Numbered from the stretch's first letter, positions 1 to 13,019 are shown. The stretch is DNA of 64,000 nt from Escarpia spicata (GCA_963995525.1 OZ023205.1:69385292-69449291); one strand, 5' to 3'. Numbers and translations: made by a program. The notes: generated by a model from the sequence alone, not told the origin.

Positions 1-135
1 GGCCCTGATTTGTTGGTCCATGCGTGTGTTTAAGATCACAATATTGTAGCGGTGATGATTGGTGGCCCTGATTTGTTGGTCCATGCGTGGGTTTAAGATC
101 ACAATATTGTAACGGTGATGATTGGTGGCCCTGAT
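1..135. repeat. 63-bp tandem repeat, 2+ copies
   Basis: The motif GGCCCTGATTTGTTGG recurs at positions 1 and 64, and its first bases recur at 127. This gives a 63-bp period with two full copies and the start of a third. The array probably continues to the left of the window. Confidence 0.85.
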
Positions 136-645
136 CTGAATTTGTCTCGCATTCGGGGTTGCGGACATCTCAGCTGATCGGCGACACAGATGTAAACTCT
201 GTTGTTCTGCTGTATGCTGACAGATTTCCTGACGTGGTACTCTCTTACGGGAGTAGGAGACACTAAGGCACTCGTGGTTCTGGGCTTCTGAGTATTAGTA
301 TTATTGGATTATCCATGTGACTAAAGGATCGTTATTCCAAAATGTAACCAGTCACAACGATGTGGTTATCAAGTCGCAAAATTGTGAAAATAAATTTAGT
401 ACCTTTTTGGATGCCGTAAGTAATGAACTTTAACATTATACCGCATTTGTTTTTAAAAAAACTCTTCAGTAGTTTTTTATTTATTGCCAAAATTTAAGTA
501 AACTTTAAAAAAAAGTTTTGAGAAACTATGTCATTTTAATTCATATTTAATTCATATTGTCTATTTGTTAATGCGTGTATTTGTTTAGCTTTGGATTGTT
601 TTTTCAAGTAAAATAAACTGGACATTGAAATTTGACATTACAAGG

Positions 646-1774
<1,129 letters not shown>

Positions 1775-2256
1775 CTTTTATAAGGTATGCAAGTTTGAGG
1801 GAACGAGACCTAGACAGTTATTTGGCTCCTGTCCAAAATACACCCGTGCGACTTAATACCCGCTTTGCTGTGGCCGGTCACAATTAGGTTAGCCCGTTTT
1901 AACACTCGCATTCGAAACAACTCACATACAGGTACGCACGCACGCGCGCACGCGCGCACGCACGCACGCACGCACTCATACACACACAATAAGGCAACAA
2001 CACTCGGCCATGTCACGTTTGTAGGATTATGTACACACTCAACACATTGTTTTACATAACCTGCTGTTTTCGTATTTACGTATTCGTCGCTCGAGTGCAT
2101 GGTCACGACCCGTACATGTGTCGTATGCAAAGGTTGACCGGAAGTGCGTTGGAGTGCTTTACATAAAGGTGACAACTGCCTGGAAGTGTCGCTTCCCGTT
2201 AGATTTGTTTACAACGACAATCCGCAGTGAACGGAAAACTGGTCGTGTGTGGAGAC
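1775..2256 (+). promoter_or_regulatory. 5' flank and putative promoter of SLC22 gene A
   Basis: Upstream region of gene A. It contains an (ACGC)n-rich stretch at about 1933-1975 and a TATA-like CATAAAG at 2162-2168, 95 bp before the ATG. The CATAAAG, a downstream GTCGC, an AGATT and the stretch just before the ATG align with the 5' flank of paralogue B (CATAAAG at 17998-18004, 96 bp before its ATG). Conservation between paralogues is seen in the sequence; promoter function is inferred. No start site can be proven here. Confidence 0.35.
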
Positions 2257-2389
2257 ATGGATTCCAATGAAGCGTTGTCGAGTCTCGGAAACCCGTGGAG
2301 GAATCCTTGGCAGATGACCATGTATAATCTTATTATCGGGTACTTGGGGATAATCACCTCTTGGCAGATGATGGCTATCGTCTTTATAG
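2257..2389 (+). CDS. Gene A exon 1 (N-terminus, TM1)
   Basis: Starts at the ATG at 2257 ([14 protein letters not shown]...), covers TM1 and ends in phase 1 before the donor GT at 2390. The ATG matches in position and sequence the ATG of paralogue B ([14 protein letters not shown]), which supports this start over the upstream in-frame GTG at 2227. Confidence 0.88.
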
Positions 2390-4243
2390 GTAATTGTGCA
2401 TTGGTACTATGTGTAGCTAGGTAGAATATAATTAAATCATGTATTTTATTAATTTATTCTACTTCGTTGTTATTTATCGGGGTTTTACTGAACGAAAAGT
2501 AATATGATGCCATTATTATGGTGGGATGACACTGTACAAAATCTATACAAGTAGGTCTTGTTTGTACAATAGTCAAATAAAATAATTTATAGCACGATAA
2601 AGCTATGAATAGCAAAATATAGGACAGACGTATAAAGAATAATGGAGTTAGTTGCTGCTTGCTGTGATGAAATTGGCGACTGAGGATAGTTTTGTCTATA
2701 AAACTTTAGCATGACTGATACTCTGCAATATTTAAGTCTGGGGGTTAATGTCATGCAGTATCGGCCGTGCTACTTTGAATGCGTGACTAATAACATACAG
2801 GGTAATACGGATCAGAATCCATCTATACACAGATATGCTAACTTGGAGGCGCTGTAAGTGTATCTCCTCCAGGTGCCGACCTTCACTCACTTTCTGCGTT
2901 CGTTTGCGCCCTTGTACCATTGGCCTCTGATCTACCATTTGCAGATGTATTAAAAACCAAGCTAGTTATTTTGAGTTATTTAATAATTTTGCCTCAGTGA
3001 ACAAACTGAATGATCAGCCATTCACCGTTACGTTCGAGTTATGATACGTTACGATATGCTTCTTGCAGTGACTAATTGGCGGTAGCAGAAATTATATGAT
3101 CAACGGAACGGGAAGGCGTTTAAAAAAAAATATATATTAATGATAATTGCTGTTGTTGGTTGATTGCTCTACGGGTGGGTGTAAACTAGTAGTGTAATTT
3201 GCTCTATGTGTGGGTGTAAGCTAGTAGTGTATTTTGCTCTATGGGTGGGTGTAAGCTAGTAGTGTATTTTTCTCTATGGGTGGGTGTAAGCTAGTAGTGT
3301 ATTTTGCTCTATGGGTTGGTGTAAGCTAGTAGTGGATTTCGCGGGCGAGGCCATGACGAAGTAGTGCATCAAGCAAGGTTTGTGTGTGACGTGGGAGTGG
3401 ACTAGCAGACGGTGTGTTGTACCATATATAGCTCTCAATCAGCAGAACGCCACAATATAGTCGATGTGATTGCGGGATACAGCATTTTGATCACCAATAC
3501 GTGTATATTAATTTGTCTTCTCGGTGTAATAGTAAATAAATAATTAAGTAAAGTAAGTAAGTACATTTTTATTTCCTCATCCACAGGATATACAACATAT
3601 TTAAAGAAAAAACAACACAGATGAGGTGGCTACCAGAGAAGTTACAAACGTATCGAGCTGATAGCCTATTAAATCAAAATAAACATAATACACTCCTGTA
3701 TATAAATACCATTACACATAAAGTTTCCTGGTTTTATGCTTAAACATATTCAATGATGTTGCATTTTTAATATATACAGGTAGTGTGTTCCAAAGCCGTG
3801 CCCATGTTATTTTCAAAGAATTCTCTCCAGTTCTATTTTTAGATATTGGTGTATCTATAAGTTTGCCTCCTGTCCACAGGCGCGAGAACGGGGGCAGCGG
3901 GGGTAAGTTGCTCAAACGATCCCTTGCTACTGACTGCTGATCTGAAACGCGAAACGCAAATTAAAGCACTGTATATCAAATACACATTTGCATTTGTGCC
4001 TGTTGAAAAAAAGAATGGCAACTGATGAATATACATCAATGTGCATGCACTAATATTACATACTTATTCGATTTGAAGAAATGGACATGCAGTTATTCAT
4101 ATTGGCGGTCAAACCGAGGGCGTGTTATGCTGACAAAACGGGCCTCAGCTCTGTTAACAGGGGTCCGGTTTAACTGGTATGCTGTTGGTATAATCAACAA
4201 AATAATAATAACAAATATTGGTACTTTTTAAATGTGATGCATA

Positions 4244-4336
<93 letters not shown>

Positions 4337-5749
4337 TACAGACACACACACGCACGCACGCACATTATATGTATAATAATATACGCAAACTAATATAGAA
4401 ATATTACATATACAAACTACTAACATTTGTTATTGTGTTGTTGACTTTACTAACAACATACCGGCATATAGTATTATGTAATACCGGATTATCGTATGCA
4501 GGTGGAGAACCGACACATCGATGTCGAGTTCCGGTCGCCGTGTCGGCGAATGAGTCAACCCCGTACAGATACATCGACGGAGTGCGACGTTTCGACAATT
4601 GCGTATTGTACGAGAACTACAGCAGCGCTACCAACCGGACAATGCCGTGTCCACTAGGGTGGGAGTATGAACACGACTCATTCACTATCACCGAACAGGT
4701 ATGACAAGATATGACATCGGCGAAAGAGATTGGGATTGAAATGGTATTAGATTGTATATACGCGGAGAACAATATAAACGTTACCGCAACAGTTATAACC
4801 ATTGAAAATGCAAACATGCTCAGCATCAAAAGAACGTTACAAGTAACGTGAATGTTGAAATAATTGCTGTATTACTAAAACAATCACATAAATTATAAGT
4901 CAACATGTATCTTGCTTCCGGATTCAGTTAGATTCATGCTGATTAGGAAATGCAGTTAGGCTACCTTTCTGAATTCAATATTGTGTTGGTTCAAAGGAGA
5001 TGTCGATACTAACAGTGTCCTCGTCAGGATATTGGTAGTCAGTCTATGATGTTAGTGAGCTTCACCTGGCAGTAATTCTAATCTACCCGTCATCAGAGGA
5101 AATCCCGAATATCTGTGAAACACGAAAGACACGCATGACAGAGGCACTGCTCACAGCGATTTTATCCAACATAGTGCAATTATGACACTTGCAAACATTT
5201 TCACCCCATTGGTTGGGAAGACATCACGCCACTTCAAGAACAGCAGGGACGTCGTTAACAAGAACAAACATCTATCTAGAACTTCATCCCTGACATAAAC
5301 TAATGTTGTACGATGTGTTAATCCTGCTTGACAGAGGACATTATCTTAACCGTGAAGATGAAACTTGAAGAAAATACCACATGGAAACAGCGAACTCCGC
5401 TCAACATTGAACAAATCACTGAACCGCCGAGTGTCTACTTCAACTCAACGTATTTCGTACACAATGATCTGTTCTACAGATATAAGTTCCTCGGTCTCAC
5501 CTATCGTGGACAACCTGTACATGGAAACTTTGTAGAGAAAAGCCATCGCGATTGCTCTCAAGCCCCACCAGTGTGACATAAATATCCCTGTGAAACGTTC
5601 GTCCAGATCATCGAATGTCACATGGAAAGTTTCACTTCATCTCAACAGCATGGATCACACACATTTGGCTGATTGTCACACAGTGAGGGTGTCATAAGTT
5701 CCATTGATTCAGACAGCTAACTGTACGTCTTACTCAATATAAACTATAT

Positions 5750-5814
<65 letters not shown>

Positions 5815-7732
5815 TATATATAGTGATATTCTTCATCAGTGGGACCTGGTCTGTGACAAGAACTATTGGACCGAGACGACACAGACAGTGCTCGTGCTTG
5901 GAGTACTCGTTGGAGCCACCACCATGACGGCCGTCGCAGACAGGTTCGGCCGGAAGTGGACTTTCCTGACGAACGCATGCGCAGGCAGCTTCGTTGTGTT
6001 CTTAACGGCATTGGTCAACAACTACTACCTGTTCACGGCACTTCGCTTTCTGCTTGGGATCTTCTTGCAGGCAGGTTATTTAATTGATTTATTAGTTTAA
6101 GCATACGTCCTTCGGCAGCGACCAATGTGGCTTGCTGTTCAGGGTATTTGGTGATATTTTCATATCTTTGTGTTCATGTCAACTGACATTATATAGTTTG
6201 TGTTTATTATTGGAGATGGAAAAATGCTAGCTGAATGTAATAATAAACAGTTACTGTGTGGTACATAGTATGAGGTTGTTATGGCCAGTGCATGTGAAGC
6301 TACAATTGTTATCGGATTGACACGTAAAAGTATTTGTAATGATTCTATATTGATTCTATGCAAGTATCTATTTGTGCGAGACATTAACATCCCTAATAGT
6401 TCGCAGAAAGCACTAGGGTCCCACACGGGTTATTTATCAACAATACGTTTCCTTTTCCCTCGGTTGTTACCAGTTGTTTAATTTCAGAAATACAAAGAAG
6501 CGCATATAAACCGTTATGTTAAGAGCTACATATCCTACAAACGAACGTCCAGTTTCAAACCAAAATAATTACCAAAGCGATGACGTAGTTCATAATAACT
6601 TAATAACATAATGATTTACTATGTTCTCTAGATTGTCGCGATATCATCCGTGAATTTGTTAATTCATAACCACTTTGCCATTGACTGATCTTGGAAAGGG
6701 GATACACATACAGATTAAAAAGGTTGCACGCTCAACGAACTAATTGCTTTCTTTTCAAGTTGCCATCGGCGGTGTTTGCTATGGATGTCGTGTTAAGTCT
6801 TGTTAAACCTGGCCTTCCGTAGGGTACCGCTATTTCCGGCTACGTTCTCGCGTGCGAATTGTTTCCGGCGAAGCATCGGACCACGGCCGGTGTCCTGGGA
6901 TGGATCTACTGGCCCGTCGGCATGGTTTCACTGGCCGGGATTGGCTTCCTCATTCGCAACTGGCGTCAACTGCTGATCGTGACGTCACTACCCGGATTGC
7001 TCGTTATACCTTTGTTCTGGTACGTGCCACTTATATGGTAGTAACAATACTGGTGTTGACAATAACGGTAATGATGTAATCACACATATGACACACAGCA
7101 CGCACACGCACAGACCAGACTTACACACGCACACACTCACTCACGCCCCCCCCCCCACACACACATACAGTGTATTGCTGCGTTCAGATACACAGCTAAA
7201 TCGTTGCGTTGTCTGTGCTTGCGTCCGAGCATGCACATGTGTGCATAGTGCATGGTGCGTGCATGCGTACATGTGTACGCACACGACCTCGAATACACAG
7301 TAATTTACAGAATGTGTTTACATTTGAACAGGATCATCCCGGAGTCAATACCATGGTTAATTGCTAAGAACCGTATCGACGAGGCTATAACGATTTTACA
7401 GACAGCGACAAAACGTAACAACATTGAGCTGCCAAAGAAGTACAGACAGGACCGGAAAAACACTACTTCGTCGGTATATTCAATATCAAATGGTGGTGAA
7501 GTTACTATCAATGAGAGTGGATCAGAGACGACCACGAAACAAACAAATGAATCAGACTCACAGGAGTACACATTGGTAGACATCCTGTCTTCGCCGACAC
7601 TGCGGCTATATTCCGTTGCCTTATTCTACCTATGGTACGTAACCGTGTGTTTTTGTGTTTGCGTGATTGCGTGATTGCGTGATTGCGTGATTGCGTGATT
7701 GCGTGATTGCGTGATTGCGTGATTGCGTGATT

Positions 7733-7821
<89 letters not shown>

Positions 7822-10800
7822 CTAGCGCGTTTGGTGTGCGTGGTGTGCGTTTGAGTTAGCATGCGAATGCGTGCGTGCGTGTGTGTGTGTGCGTGTGTAA
7901 GTTTGTGAAAACGTAAAGCATGATTACGTCATAAAATAGCTGCCCCCCTTTTCTATACTCACAATATCAGTCATTTGTTTGCCGTATACCATTACGATCA
8001 ATTCGGATAAAACAACAATGGACTAAACATTCGCAGGTCTATCCTTTCAAATGTTCACCTAAAAGAATAATCTTGCGCATCGCTGTTTGTTGTGTACATT
8101 CGTTGAGTTGTCGTTAAAGTGCACGATATACGTCGGAAAGAGGTGGATATTATGGGAGGGGGGCTGAGCCAGTTCCCTGCTGTCGGACATGGCTTCGGCA
8201 GAGGGGGCGGGATAGTTCACGATTAGAAGGTGGTAGTGTTGGAATTTTAATCTGGTTCGAGGAGGAAGTATTGGAGCCTCCAACTATATCACCCTTGACA
8301 CTCACAAAAACATAAACAAATATTGGTTAAACACCCCAGTTTTAATAATTTTATTGGAGGAGGATGTTAACTAACTAATGGCATCGTACATATATTGTTT
8401 CTTCTTCGCAGTAGATGTTATAGTTGCAGTGTAGTTTAACGTTGTCGTTGTTGCTATACTTGTTGTCAATTTAGTTGCATCATCATTGATATATGCAGCA
8501 TAACAGACAATAAAATGCACCTAAAACACTGCCATATCTCCATTCGTAGGTTCGTCGTGTGTCTTGTGTACTACGCCCTGTCTCTGACCACCGGGACACT
8601 CGCCGGCAACAAATACGTCAACTTCTGTCTGTCCGGCTCTCTCGAAATACCAGCCACCATTCTTTGTATTCCGCTCTATAATCGGTACGTATCTGTTTCA
8701 TGTAGTATAGCAACTTGATGATGGATTGCAGAAATAACCCATGGGGTCACCGGAGCCAGACTTAGCAGGACGCATTTGTATGGATATAGATATACAGCGA
8801 CATATTATCATAACCATCTCACGAATACAGTAATGCTATTTTGGAGAGTGCGTATGTTGCTGAATATACAGTTGTGTCAAACAATCCTTCTACTACTGAT
8901 GTCAAATAAAACAAATGAGACAATGATAGTTGTTTTGTGATTGTATAGTACTATATACCTCATTCGGTGAAGTCGTTAAATTAGTTATAAAATTAGGTTT
9001 TTGTGCACTAACTGGTAATGATGATTAACCAAATTAACATTTGTCTGCCGCGCTGTTAAATTAGCATCGGACGAAGATGGCCAATGTGTGTTCTCCTCAT
9101 CACATCGGGCCTCAGTCTCCTCTTCACCCTCCTCATACCACGAACAACAGGTGACTATCTCACTGCCTATCAGTCTAACGAGCACTCAGGCCTTTTCCGG
9201 GATACAAACTGGTATTACGGTAACAAAGGATTGCGTAATCAATTAAAAATAGTTCTGATGAAAGGCAGAAATACAGGTGCAGATAATATGTAATTTCAAC
9301 AGAGGAATTGTGCCTACTCAATACATATTTCGATGTAATTTAAATTAGTGTGCATCTATTGTTAATCTAAAACGATTGCAGACTGCCTTTGCTCAACACT
9401 CCAAAATTCGCGAACCATCTAGGCAGGAACTTCATACTAGAAAACACTCGTATTATGTATATTTATGATCCTTTGGTTTTGCTGCGCGACTGAGCATGGT
9501 TTTCCCGAGGATATTGTTACCAAAGTAGGCATTTTATTATTATTATCATTGTTATAATTGTAGCAGTCATTATTATTATTACTGTTATTGGTATTATGGT
9601 TATTATGGTTATTATTAGTAATAGTATCAACACAAGTATTAGTATTATGAAGGAACTGTATAAGTATTATGAAGGAACTGCTACTTTTAACACTGGTTCT
9701 GTGTCTCCAGGAGCCGGTATGCAGACGCTATCGGTCGCATTCAGCATGCTTGGCAAGTTCAGCATCACTGCAGCATTTGCTGGTGTATTTCTCATTACCC
9801 CGGAGCTGTATCCAACGACAGTCCGGTATGTGATGTCCTACTTACAATTGTGTTATTCTGATATGTTTCAAATAGTGTTAATGTGATGCCAGACTATAGC
9901 ATTTGGACGACACATACACGGTAACGTACAAACCAACAAACATTTCAAGATCGACATTTTGTAATCAATAAGATACGTGAATGCGTAGGTGCAGTAGTTG
10001 TGTTCAATTTTGTCTGCAGTACGTCAACATATAGGCGCAGCACAACTAACAATATGTTAAAGCTTATCACATAGGGTACATACTAAAGAATGTGGTTAAA
10101 AAGGAATTATACTGCATTTGCACCCATCAAAGCTAATCTTGTTATGACCAGTGAAACGAACAACTGTTCTCCATGTTCTCTACTGTTCAAAGTGAAAACA
10201 GTTTCTTACAATAAATTGTATTTCAATTGCGACAGTGTGTTCTTCTTATATCTCATAAACTTGTGCAAACCACAAAAAGATCACCTGCTAGAGCCCTTGA
10301 TTGGTCACTTTAAAACAATTAATTAAAACAACAAAAATATATAAAATAATAACGTAGCCTCTTGGTTCAAGCATTAATGCATTGGTTGGTTAAACTATCT
10401 CAATTTAGTTTAAATGTGATTCCGCCATCTTGTCCTGTCTGTAGTGGTATAGAAGTATAAAGTATTAAATATTAATGTATAACATCAGACAAAATAAGAA
10501 AAAAAACAGAGCTGCGTCAAACAGAGAATACTCTGGTTTATAATGACAATTAACGGAATATTCGTTTAAGTCTTACACGGTTAAGACGTGCAGTGGTGCG
10601 TAGATGCTTAATTAATGATAGCTTGATATGTCACATAAAATATGGTGTAAATCTGAAGGTTTTCATTTGAAGAAAAGCAAACATGAAGCCGTGTGTGGAA
10701 ATATAGCAATTTTGTCTAACGCAGGAACGTCGGGCTGGGCATAGGATCTGTTGGAGGAAGATTTGGCAACATGCTGGCTCCGTATTCTACTTACTTCGTA

Positions 10801-11630
10801 TGTATGACGGAACAGTTGTCATTTTCTCTTTGTTCTGTTGCAGATTCGTGGTTCATTAAACATAACCCAGACCGTGTCCCATTCCCATTTCCTCCCTTCC
10901 TTCCGTTTTTCGTTGACCGATCATTGGTGCCTTTCATACCTCTTTCATACCTCTTTCATACCTCTTTCATAATAATAAAAATAACAACAATAGCTACGCC
11001 ACAAGCATGGAGATTCTGCATTTGGCACAATACCACCGCGTCTGAGAAATGCATTGCTGTTGTAGTAATTTGAAATCACCCCCCCCCCCCCTCGGAAACA
11101 CTACAATAACGTTTTAAACATCGGTTGAAAACACTACCGTGTAGTTTTTAACGGGTACGTCCTACTACAGTAGACACTCGTGATTTTGGAGCATTTGCTA
11201 ATTTTAGAGAGGTTTAAAAGAATATGTTTTATGTATTTGTATAATCATTATTATCTGTTTTATCTATTATTTCACACTGTCCAATACTACTCAGTTTCTT
11301 ATTTGTATCTCTTTCTTTGTTTTCATTTAAGCTATTTACGCGTTCGATGTGACAACGTCTTACTGTCTGTAGGGGTCTACATGTATGTTGTTAGCACTAC
11401 TAAACTCAACATCATTTATTAATATTCATTTTTGTTGGTACTATGCAGAATCATGTTTCTTTCAAGCAAGTAATTAAATGTTATCAATACATACATTGTC
11501 AGACCTTTGATACATGTCGTGAGACTATGAGCCGGCCATATTCTCGTTTTCATGGATAATATGGCTAGTATGTATGTATGTATGTATGTGTGTATGTGTG
11601 TGTGCGTGTGTGCGTGTGTGAGTGTGTGCA

Positions 11631-11681
<51 letters not shown>

Positions 11682-12013
11682 ATGCGTGTATGCGTGTATG
11701 TGTGTATGCCTTTTATGCCTGTATGCGTGCGTGCGTGCTTGCGTGTGTGCGTGAAATATTCTAACATTTCACTGTTATAAGGAATAAGCTCCATGAAAGT
11801 GTAGTGTAGTTCAATTACCAACTTGTTTTTCAGGCTAGACTTGCGCCCTGGTTTCCCGGCCTGGTGTTCGGCACACTCTCTGTAGTTGGAGGTGTGATAA
11901 CGCTACTACTTCCGGAGACGAGCGGTCGACCTCTTCCGCAAACAATACAGGAGGTAGAAAATAAAGTCGCTGCAGTTTGTCCCAAGAGAAACAAAGTGAG
12001 AAGCTACACATGA
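2257..12013 (+). CDS. SLC22-family organic ion transporter gene A, complete, 10 exons
   Basis: Exons: 2257-2389, 4502-4698, 5840-6070, 6823-7019, 7332-7634, 8550-8684, 9065-9150, 9711-9825, 10725-10797, 11834-12013. They sum to 1650 nt (549 codons plus stop), the usual SLC22 length, and the frame stays open throughout. Family marks: TM1 at about residues 20-45; a large Cys-containing extracellular loop (Cys52, 78, 94, 115) with N-glycosylation sequons at Asn61, 83 and 89; the [10 protein letters not shown] motif from 111; the major facilitator loop motif ADRFGRK at 143-149; PESIPWLI in the position of the family's PESPRWL; a second NRIGRRW loop; and the C-terminal LPET-RPLPQTI motif. It should be a plasma-membrane polyspecific transporter of organic cations, anions or zwitterions; the substrate cannot be read from sequence. 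Intron phases match gene B downstream. The intron after exon 3 appears to use a GC donor. AATAAA occurs at 12530 and 12620 in the 3' flank. Confidence 0.9.
3166..3340. repeat. 35-bp minisatellite, about 5 copies
   Basis: Unit of the type TTGCTCTATGGGTGGGTGTA plus AGCTAGTAGTGTATT, repeated about five times with single-base variants. Confidence 0.9.
3550..3915 (-). mobile_element. LINE 3' fragment (reverse-transcriptase C-terminus)
   Basis: The minus strand encodes about 67 residues including [20 protein letters not shown], a pattern typical of the extreme C-terminus of CR1/Jockey-group non-LTR ORF2 proteins (RLWN-LP--IK-A-SL--FK). It is followed by an AT-rich 3' tail. The element is heavily 5'-truncated. 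Confidence 0.6.
4245..4331. repeat. (CA)n microsatellite
   Basis: Nearly perfect CA tract of about 87 bp in gene A intron 1, continuing into a short CA/CGCA-rich run to about 4363. Confidence 0.97.
4502..4698 (+). CDS. Gene A exon 2 (extracellular loop)
   Basis: Acceptor TATGCAG before 4502 and donor GTATGA after 4698; 197 nt. Encodes residues 45-110: the glycosylated extracellular loop with CRVP, DNCVLYE and [10 protein letters not shown], the last matching the SLC22 CP-GW-Y signature. No counterpart of this exon is present in gene B. Confidence 0.9.
5185..5690 (+). pseudogene. Penelope-like element reverse-transcriptase relic
   Basis: Within gene A intron 2. One frame reads [20 protein letters not shown] from about 5196. 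After stops, another reads [14 protein letters not shown] and [12 protein letters not shown] (5350-5490). A further frame then gives [14 protein letters not shown] (about 5490-5535). Order and spacing match Penelope-like reverse transcriptases (VGKT-VKNS; RT-L----I; TYF-F----Y; MGSP-SPI-AN--ME). At least two frame changes and several stops show it is dead. It lies on the host sense strand but has no proper splice context. Confidence 0.7.
5752..5811. repeat. (TA)n microsatellite next to a splice acceptor
   Basis: TA tract of about 60 bp ending only about 28 bases before the acceptor AG (5838-5839) of gene A exon 3. Confidence 0.97.
5840..6070 (+). CDS. Gene A exon 3 (TM2-TM3, first major facilitator motif)
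   Basis: 231 nt, the same length as gene B exon 3. Begins [10 protein letters not shown], contains ADRFGRK and ends LLGIFLQ. To keep frame with exon 4 the exon must end at 6070, where the next bases are GCAGGT, so the intron has a GC donor. The GT four bases further would break the frame. Confidence 0.88.
6071..6822 (+). other. Gene A intron 3, GC-AG type
   Basis: Starts GC (6071-6072) and ends CCGTAG at 6822. No repeat or coding feature recognised inside. Confidence 0.6.
6823..7019 (+). CDS. Gene A exon 4 (TM4-TM6)
   Basis: 197 nt, starting [20 protein letters not shown] and ending PLFW with the Trp codon split in phase 2. The ELFP--HRT block is the SLC22 ELFPT--R region between TM4 and TM5. 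Confidence 0.9.
7080..7300. repeat. CA/ACGC-rich simple repeats
   Basis: Interrupted (CA)n, a C9 run at 7147 and GCATG-rich sequence in the intron between exons 4 and 5. Confidence 0.7.
7332..7634 (+). CDS. Gene A exon 5 (large intracellular loop, TM7)
   Basis: 303 nt. Begins [14 protein letters not shown], which aligns with the SLC22 PESPRWL motif after TM6. It continues through a Ser/Thr/Glu-rich intracellular loop and ends LFYLW in phase 2 before GTACGT. The gene B counterpart is 300 nt. Confidence 0.9.
7656..7735. repeat. 8-bp tandem repeat GCGTGATT, about 9 copies
   Basis: Perfect (GCGTGATT)n run starting 22 bases after the exon 5 donor and merging into a (TG)n tract. Confidence 0.95.
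7736..7815. repeat. (TG)n microsatellite
   Basis: TG tract of about 80 bp on the transcribed sense strand of gene A intron 5, so the pre-mRNA would carry a long UG repeat. Confidence 0.97.
7816..8549 (+). other. Rest of gene A intron 5
   Basis: GTGCG-rich tail of the simple repeat to about 7905, then sequence in which I recognise nothing, up to the acceptor TCGTAG before 8550. Confidence 0.6.
8550..8684 (+). CDS. Gene A exon 6 (TM7-TM8)
   Basis: 135 nt, identical in length to the gene B exon. Encodes [20 protein letters not shown] then [15 protein letters not shown], a characteristic SLC22 segment (EIPA). Phase 2 at both ends. Confidence 0.92.
9065..9150 (+). CDS. Gene A exon 7 (second GRR loop, TM9)
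   Basis: 86 nt. Completes NRIGRRWP, the second-half copy of the major facilitator loop motif, and continues into TM9. Donor GTGACT follows; gene B has the same length and the same donor bases. Confidence 0.9.
9711..9825 (+). CDS. Gene A exon 8 (TM10-TM11 region)
   Basis: 115 nt from acceptor CTCCAG. Encodes [20 protein letters not shown] and LYPTTVR, the SLC22 GK---(S/A)-F------T-ELYPT-VR signature. Confidence 0.92.
9826..10724 (+). other. Gene A intron 8
   Basis: About 0.9 kb of AT-rich sequence ending at the acceptor CGCAG before exon 9; no repeat family or second gene recognised. Confidence 0.6.
10725..10797 (+). CDS. Gene A exon 9 (TM11)
   Basis: 73 nt, same as gene B. Encodes [20 protein letters not shown], the SLC22 R--G-G-----R-G-----P segment. 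Confidence 0.9.
10938..10975. repeat. 11-bp tandem repeat, 3-4 copies
   Basis: CTTTCATACCT repeated in gene A intron 9. Confidence 0.8.
11572..11756. repeat. Compound TATG/TG/TGCG microsatellite
   Basis: (TATG)n passes into (TG)n and then (TGCG)n over about 185 bp in gene A intron 9, about 80 bp before the last exon. Confidence 0.9.
11834..12013 (+). CDS. Gene A exon 10 (TM12 and C-terminus)
   Basis: 180 nt from acceptor TTTTCAG to TGA at 12011-12013. Encodes [20 protein letters not shown] (TM12) and [13 protein letters not shown], the SLC22 C-terminal signature, then a short basic tail. Confidence 0.92.
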   Translation, partial: ARLAPWFPGLVFGTLSVVGGVITLLLPETSGRPLPQTIQEVENKVAAVCPKRNKVRSYT

Positions 12014-12950
12014 CTCGGACAATTGCGGTGGAACAACACAAATCAAAGACACACTGTATTTTTGATAACTTATTCAACACAGAAGGATATCCAGTACAAC
12101 AGAACACTTTATGTTAGTTTAAAAAGATTAACAGCAGGTCTACATTATGTACAGTAGTACATTCACTTGTTGATTTGAAGTACGCATTTAAGAACTCGTG
12201 ACATTGTTAGTCAGAACAGAGTTACTATATTTAACAATATCAATTTTCATGAACGCTCCCTTGAAATTTGCTTATACGTTGGTTGGCGCGACAAGTTTCA
12301 CAACACTAAAAATTATCAGCGAAAATGATTAAGTTACAAAACATGCTGCCTGTGAGTTTTTTTTATTGACCTTTTAGATTATTATTGGCATTTTTATTAT
12401 TACAATAATTCGGTATTTAAAACGGAATCATGGTGCAGTTGAGTTGTGAACAATAACAAGGCATTGCCATTGAGTGATTGACGCTGCGGTCAGCTTCTGC
12501 CTATCTAAGGCTACGGCTGAGTGAATTTTAATAAATATAAATAGTTCTCCCTCCCTTAATAGGCCTGAAAATCTTAATTTAGTTACCGGAGTTGGCCCAG
12601 GTTCAACATTTTCAAATTAAATAAAGTAGGCTTTATTGTAAAAATTTACACTCTACTGATCTTGTACATATAATTTAATTTTTGATTTACGCCTTAGCCT
12701 TAGCTATGGGCTTAACATTCTTTACTATTTATTATATATATATATATATGATATATAATTATATGTCACCATTATTCTTATTGGGTGTTTTCTGCTTGTC
12801 TTGCTCTGTTGCTGTAAGGAATAAAGATTTTGTTTTATGCAAACCATTGACATCTACTCATTTTAATGTGCTTTTTCTAATCACACTAGAATACATCGTT
12901 CTATTTCATGCCTGCCATGTCTTCATGTTTGTTATAATAGGAAGTTACTG
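12014..12950 (+). other. 3' flank of gene A
   Basis: AT-rich. Candidate polyadenylation signals AATAAA at 12530-12535 and 12620-12625, and a short (TA)n at about 12733-12750. No gene recognised. Confidence 0.4.
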
Positions 12951-13019
12951 CCAATCCCCTGCTCTACGCTAACATTGAAATTAGCAATAATTTTATTACT
13001 AGCAGGAAATGTAATTCTC

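Larger units (their letters stand above)
2390..4501 (+). other. Gene A intron 1
   Basis: Intron of about 2.1 kb containing a 35-bp minisatellite, the 3' end of a LINE on the minus strand, and a (CA)n tract 170 bp before the exon 2 acceptor. No other coding potential seen. Confidence 0.8.

Noticed and set aside
2227..2256. Upstream in-frame GTG as start of gene A
   Set aside because: The paralogue starts at the ATG aligned with 2257 and shares no coding upstream of it.
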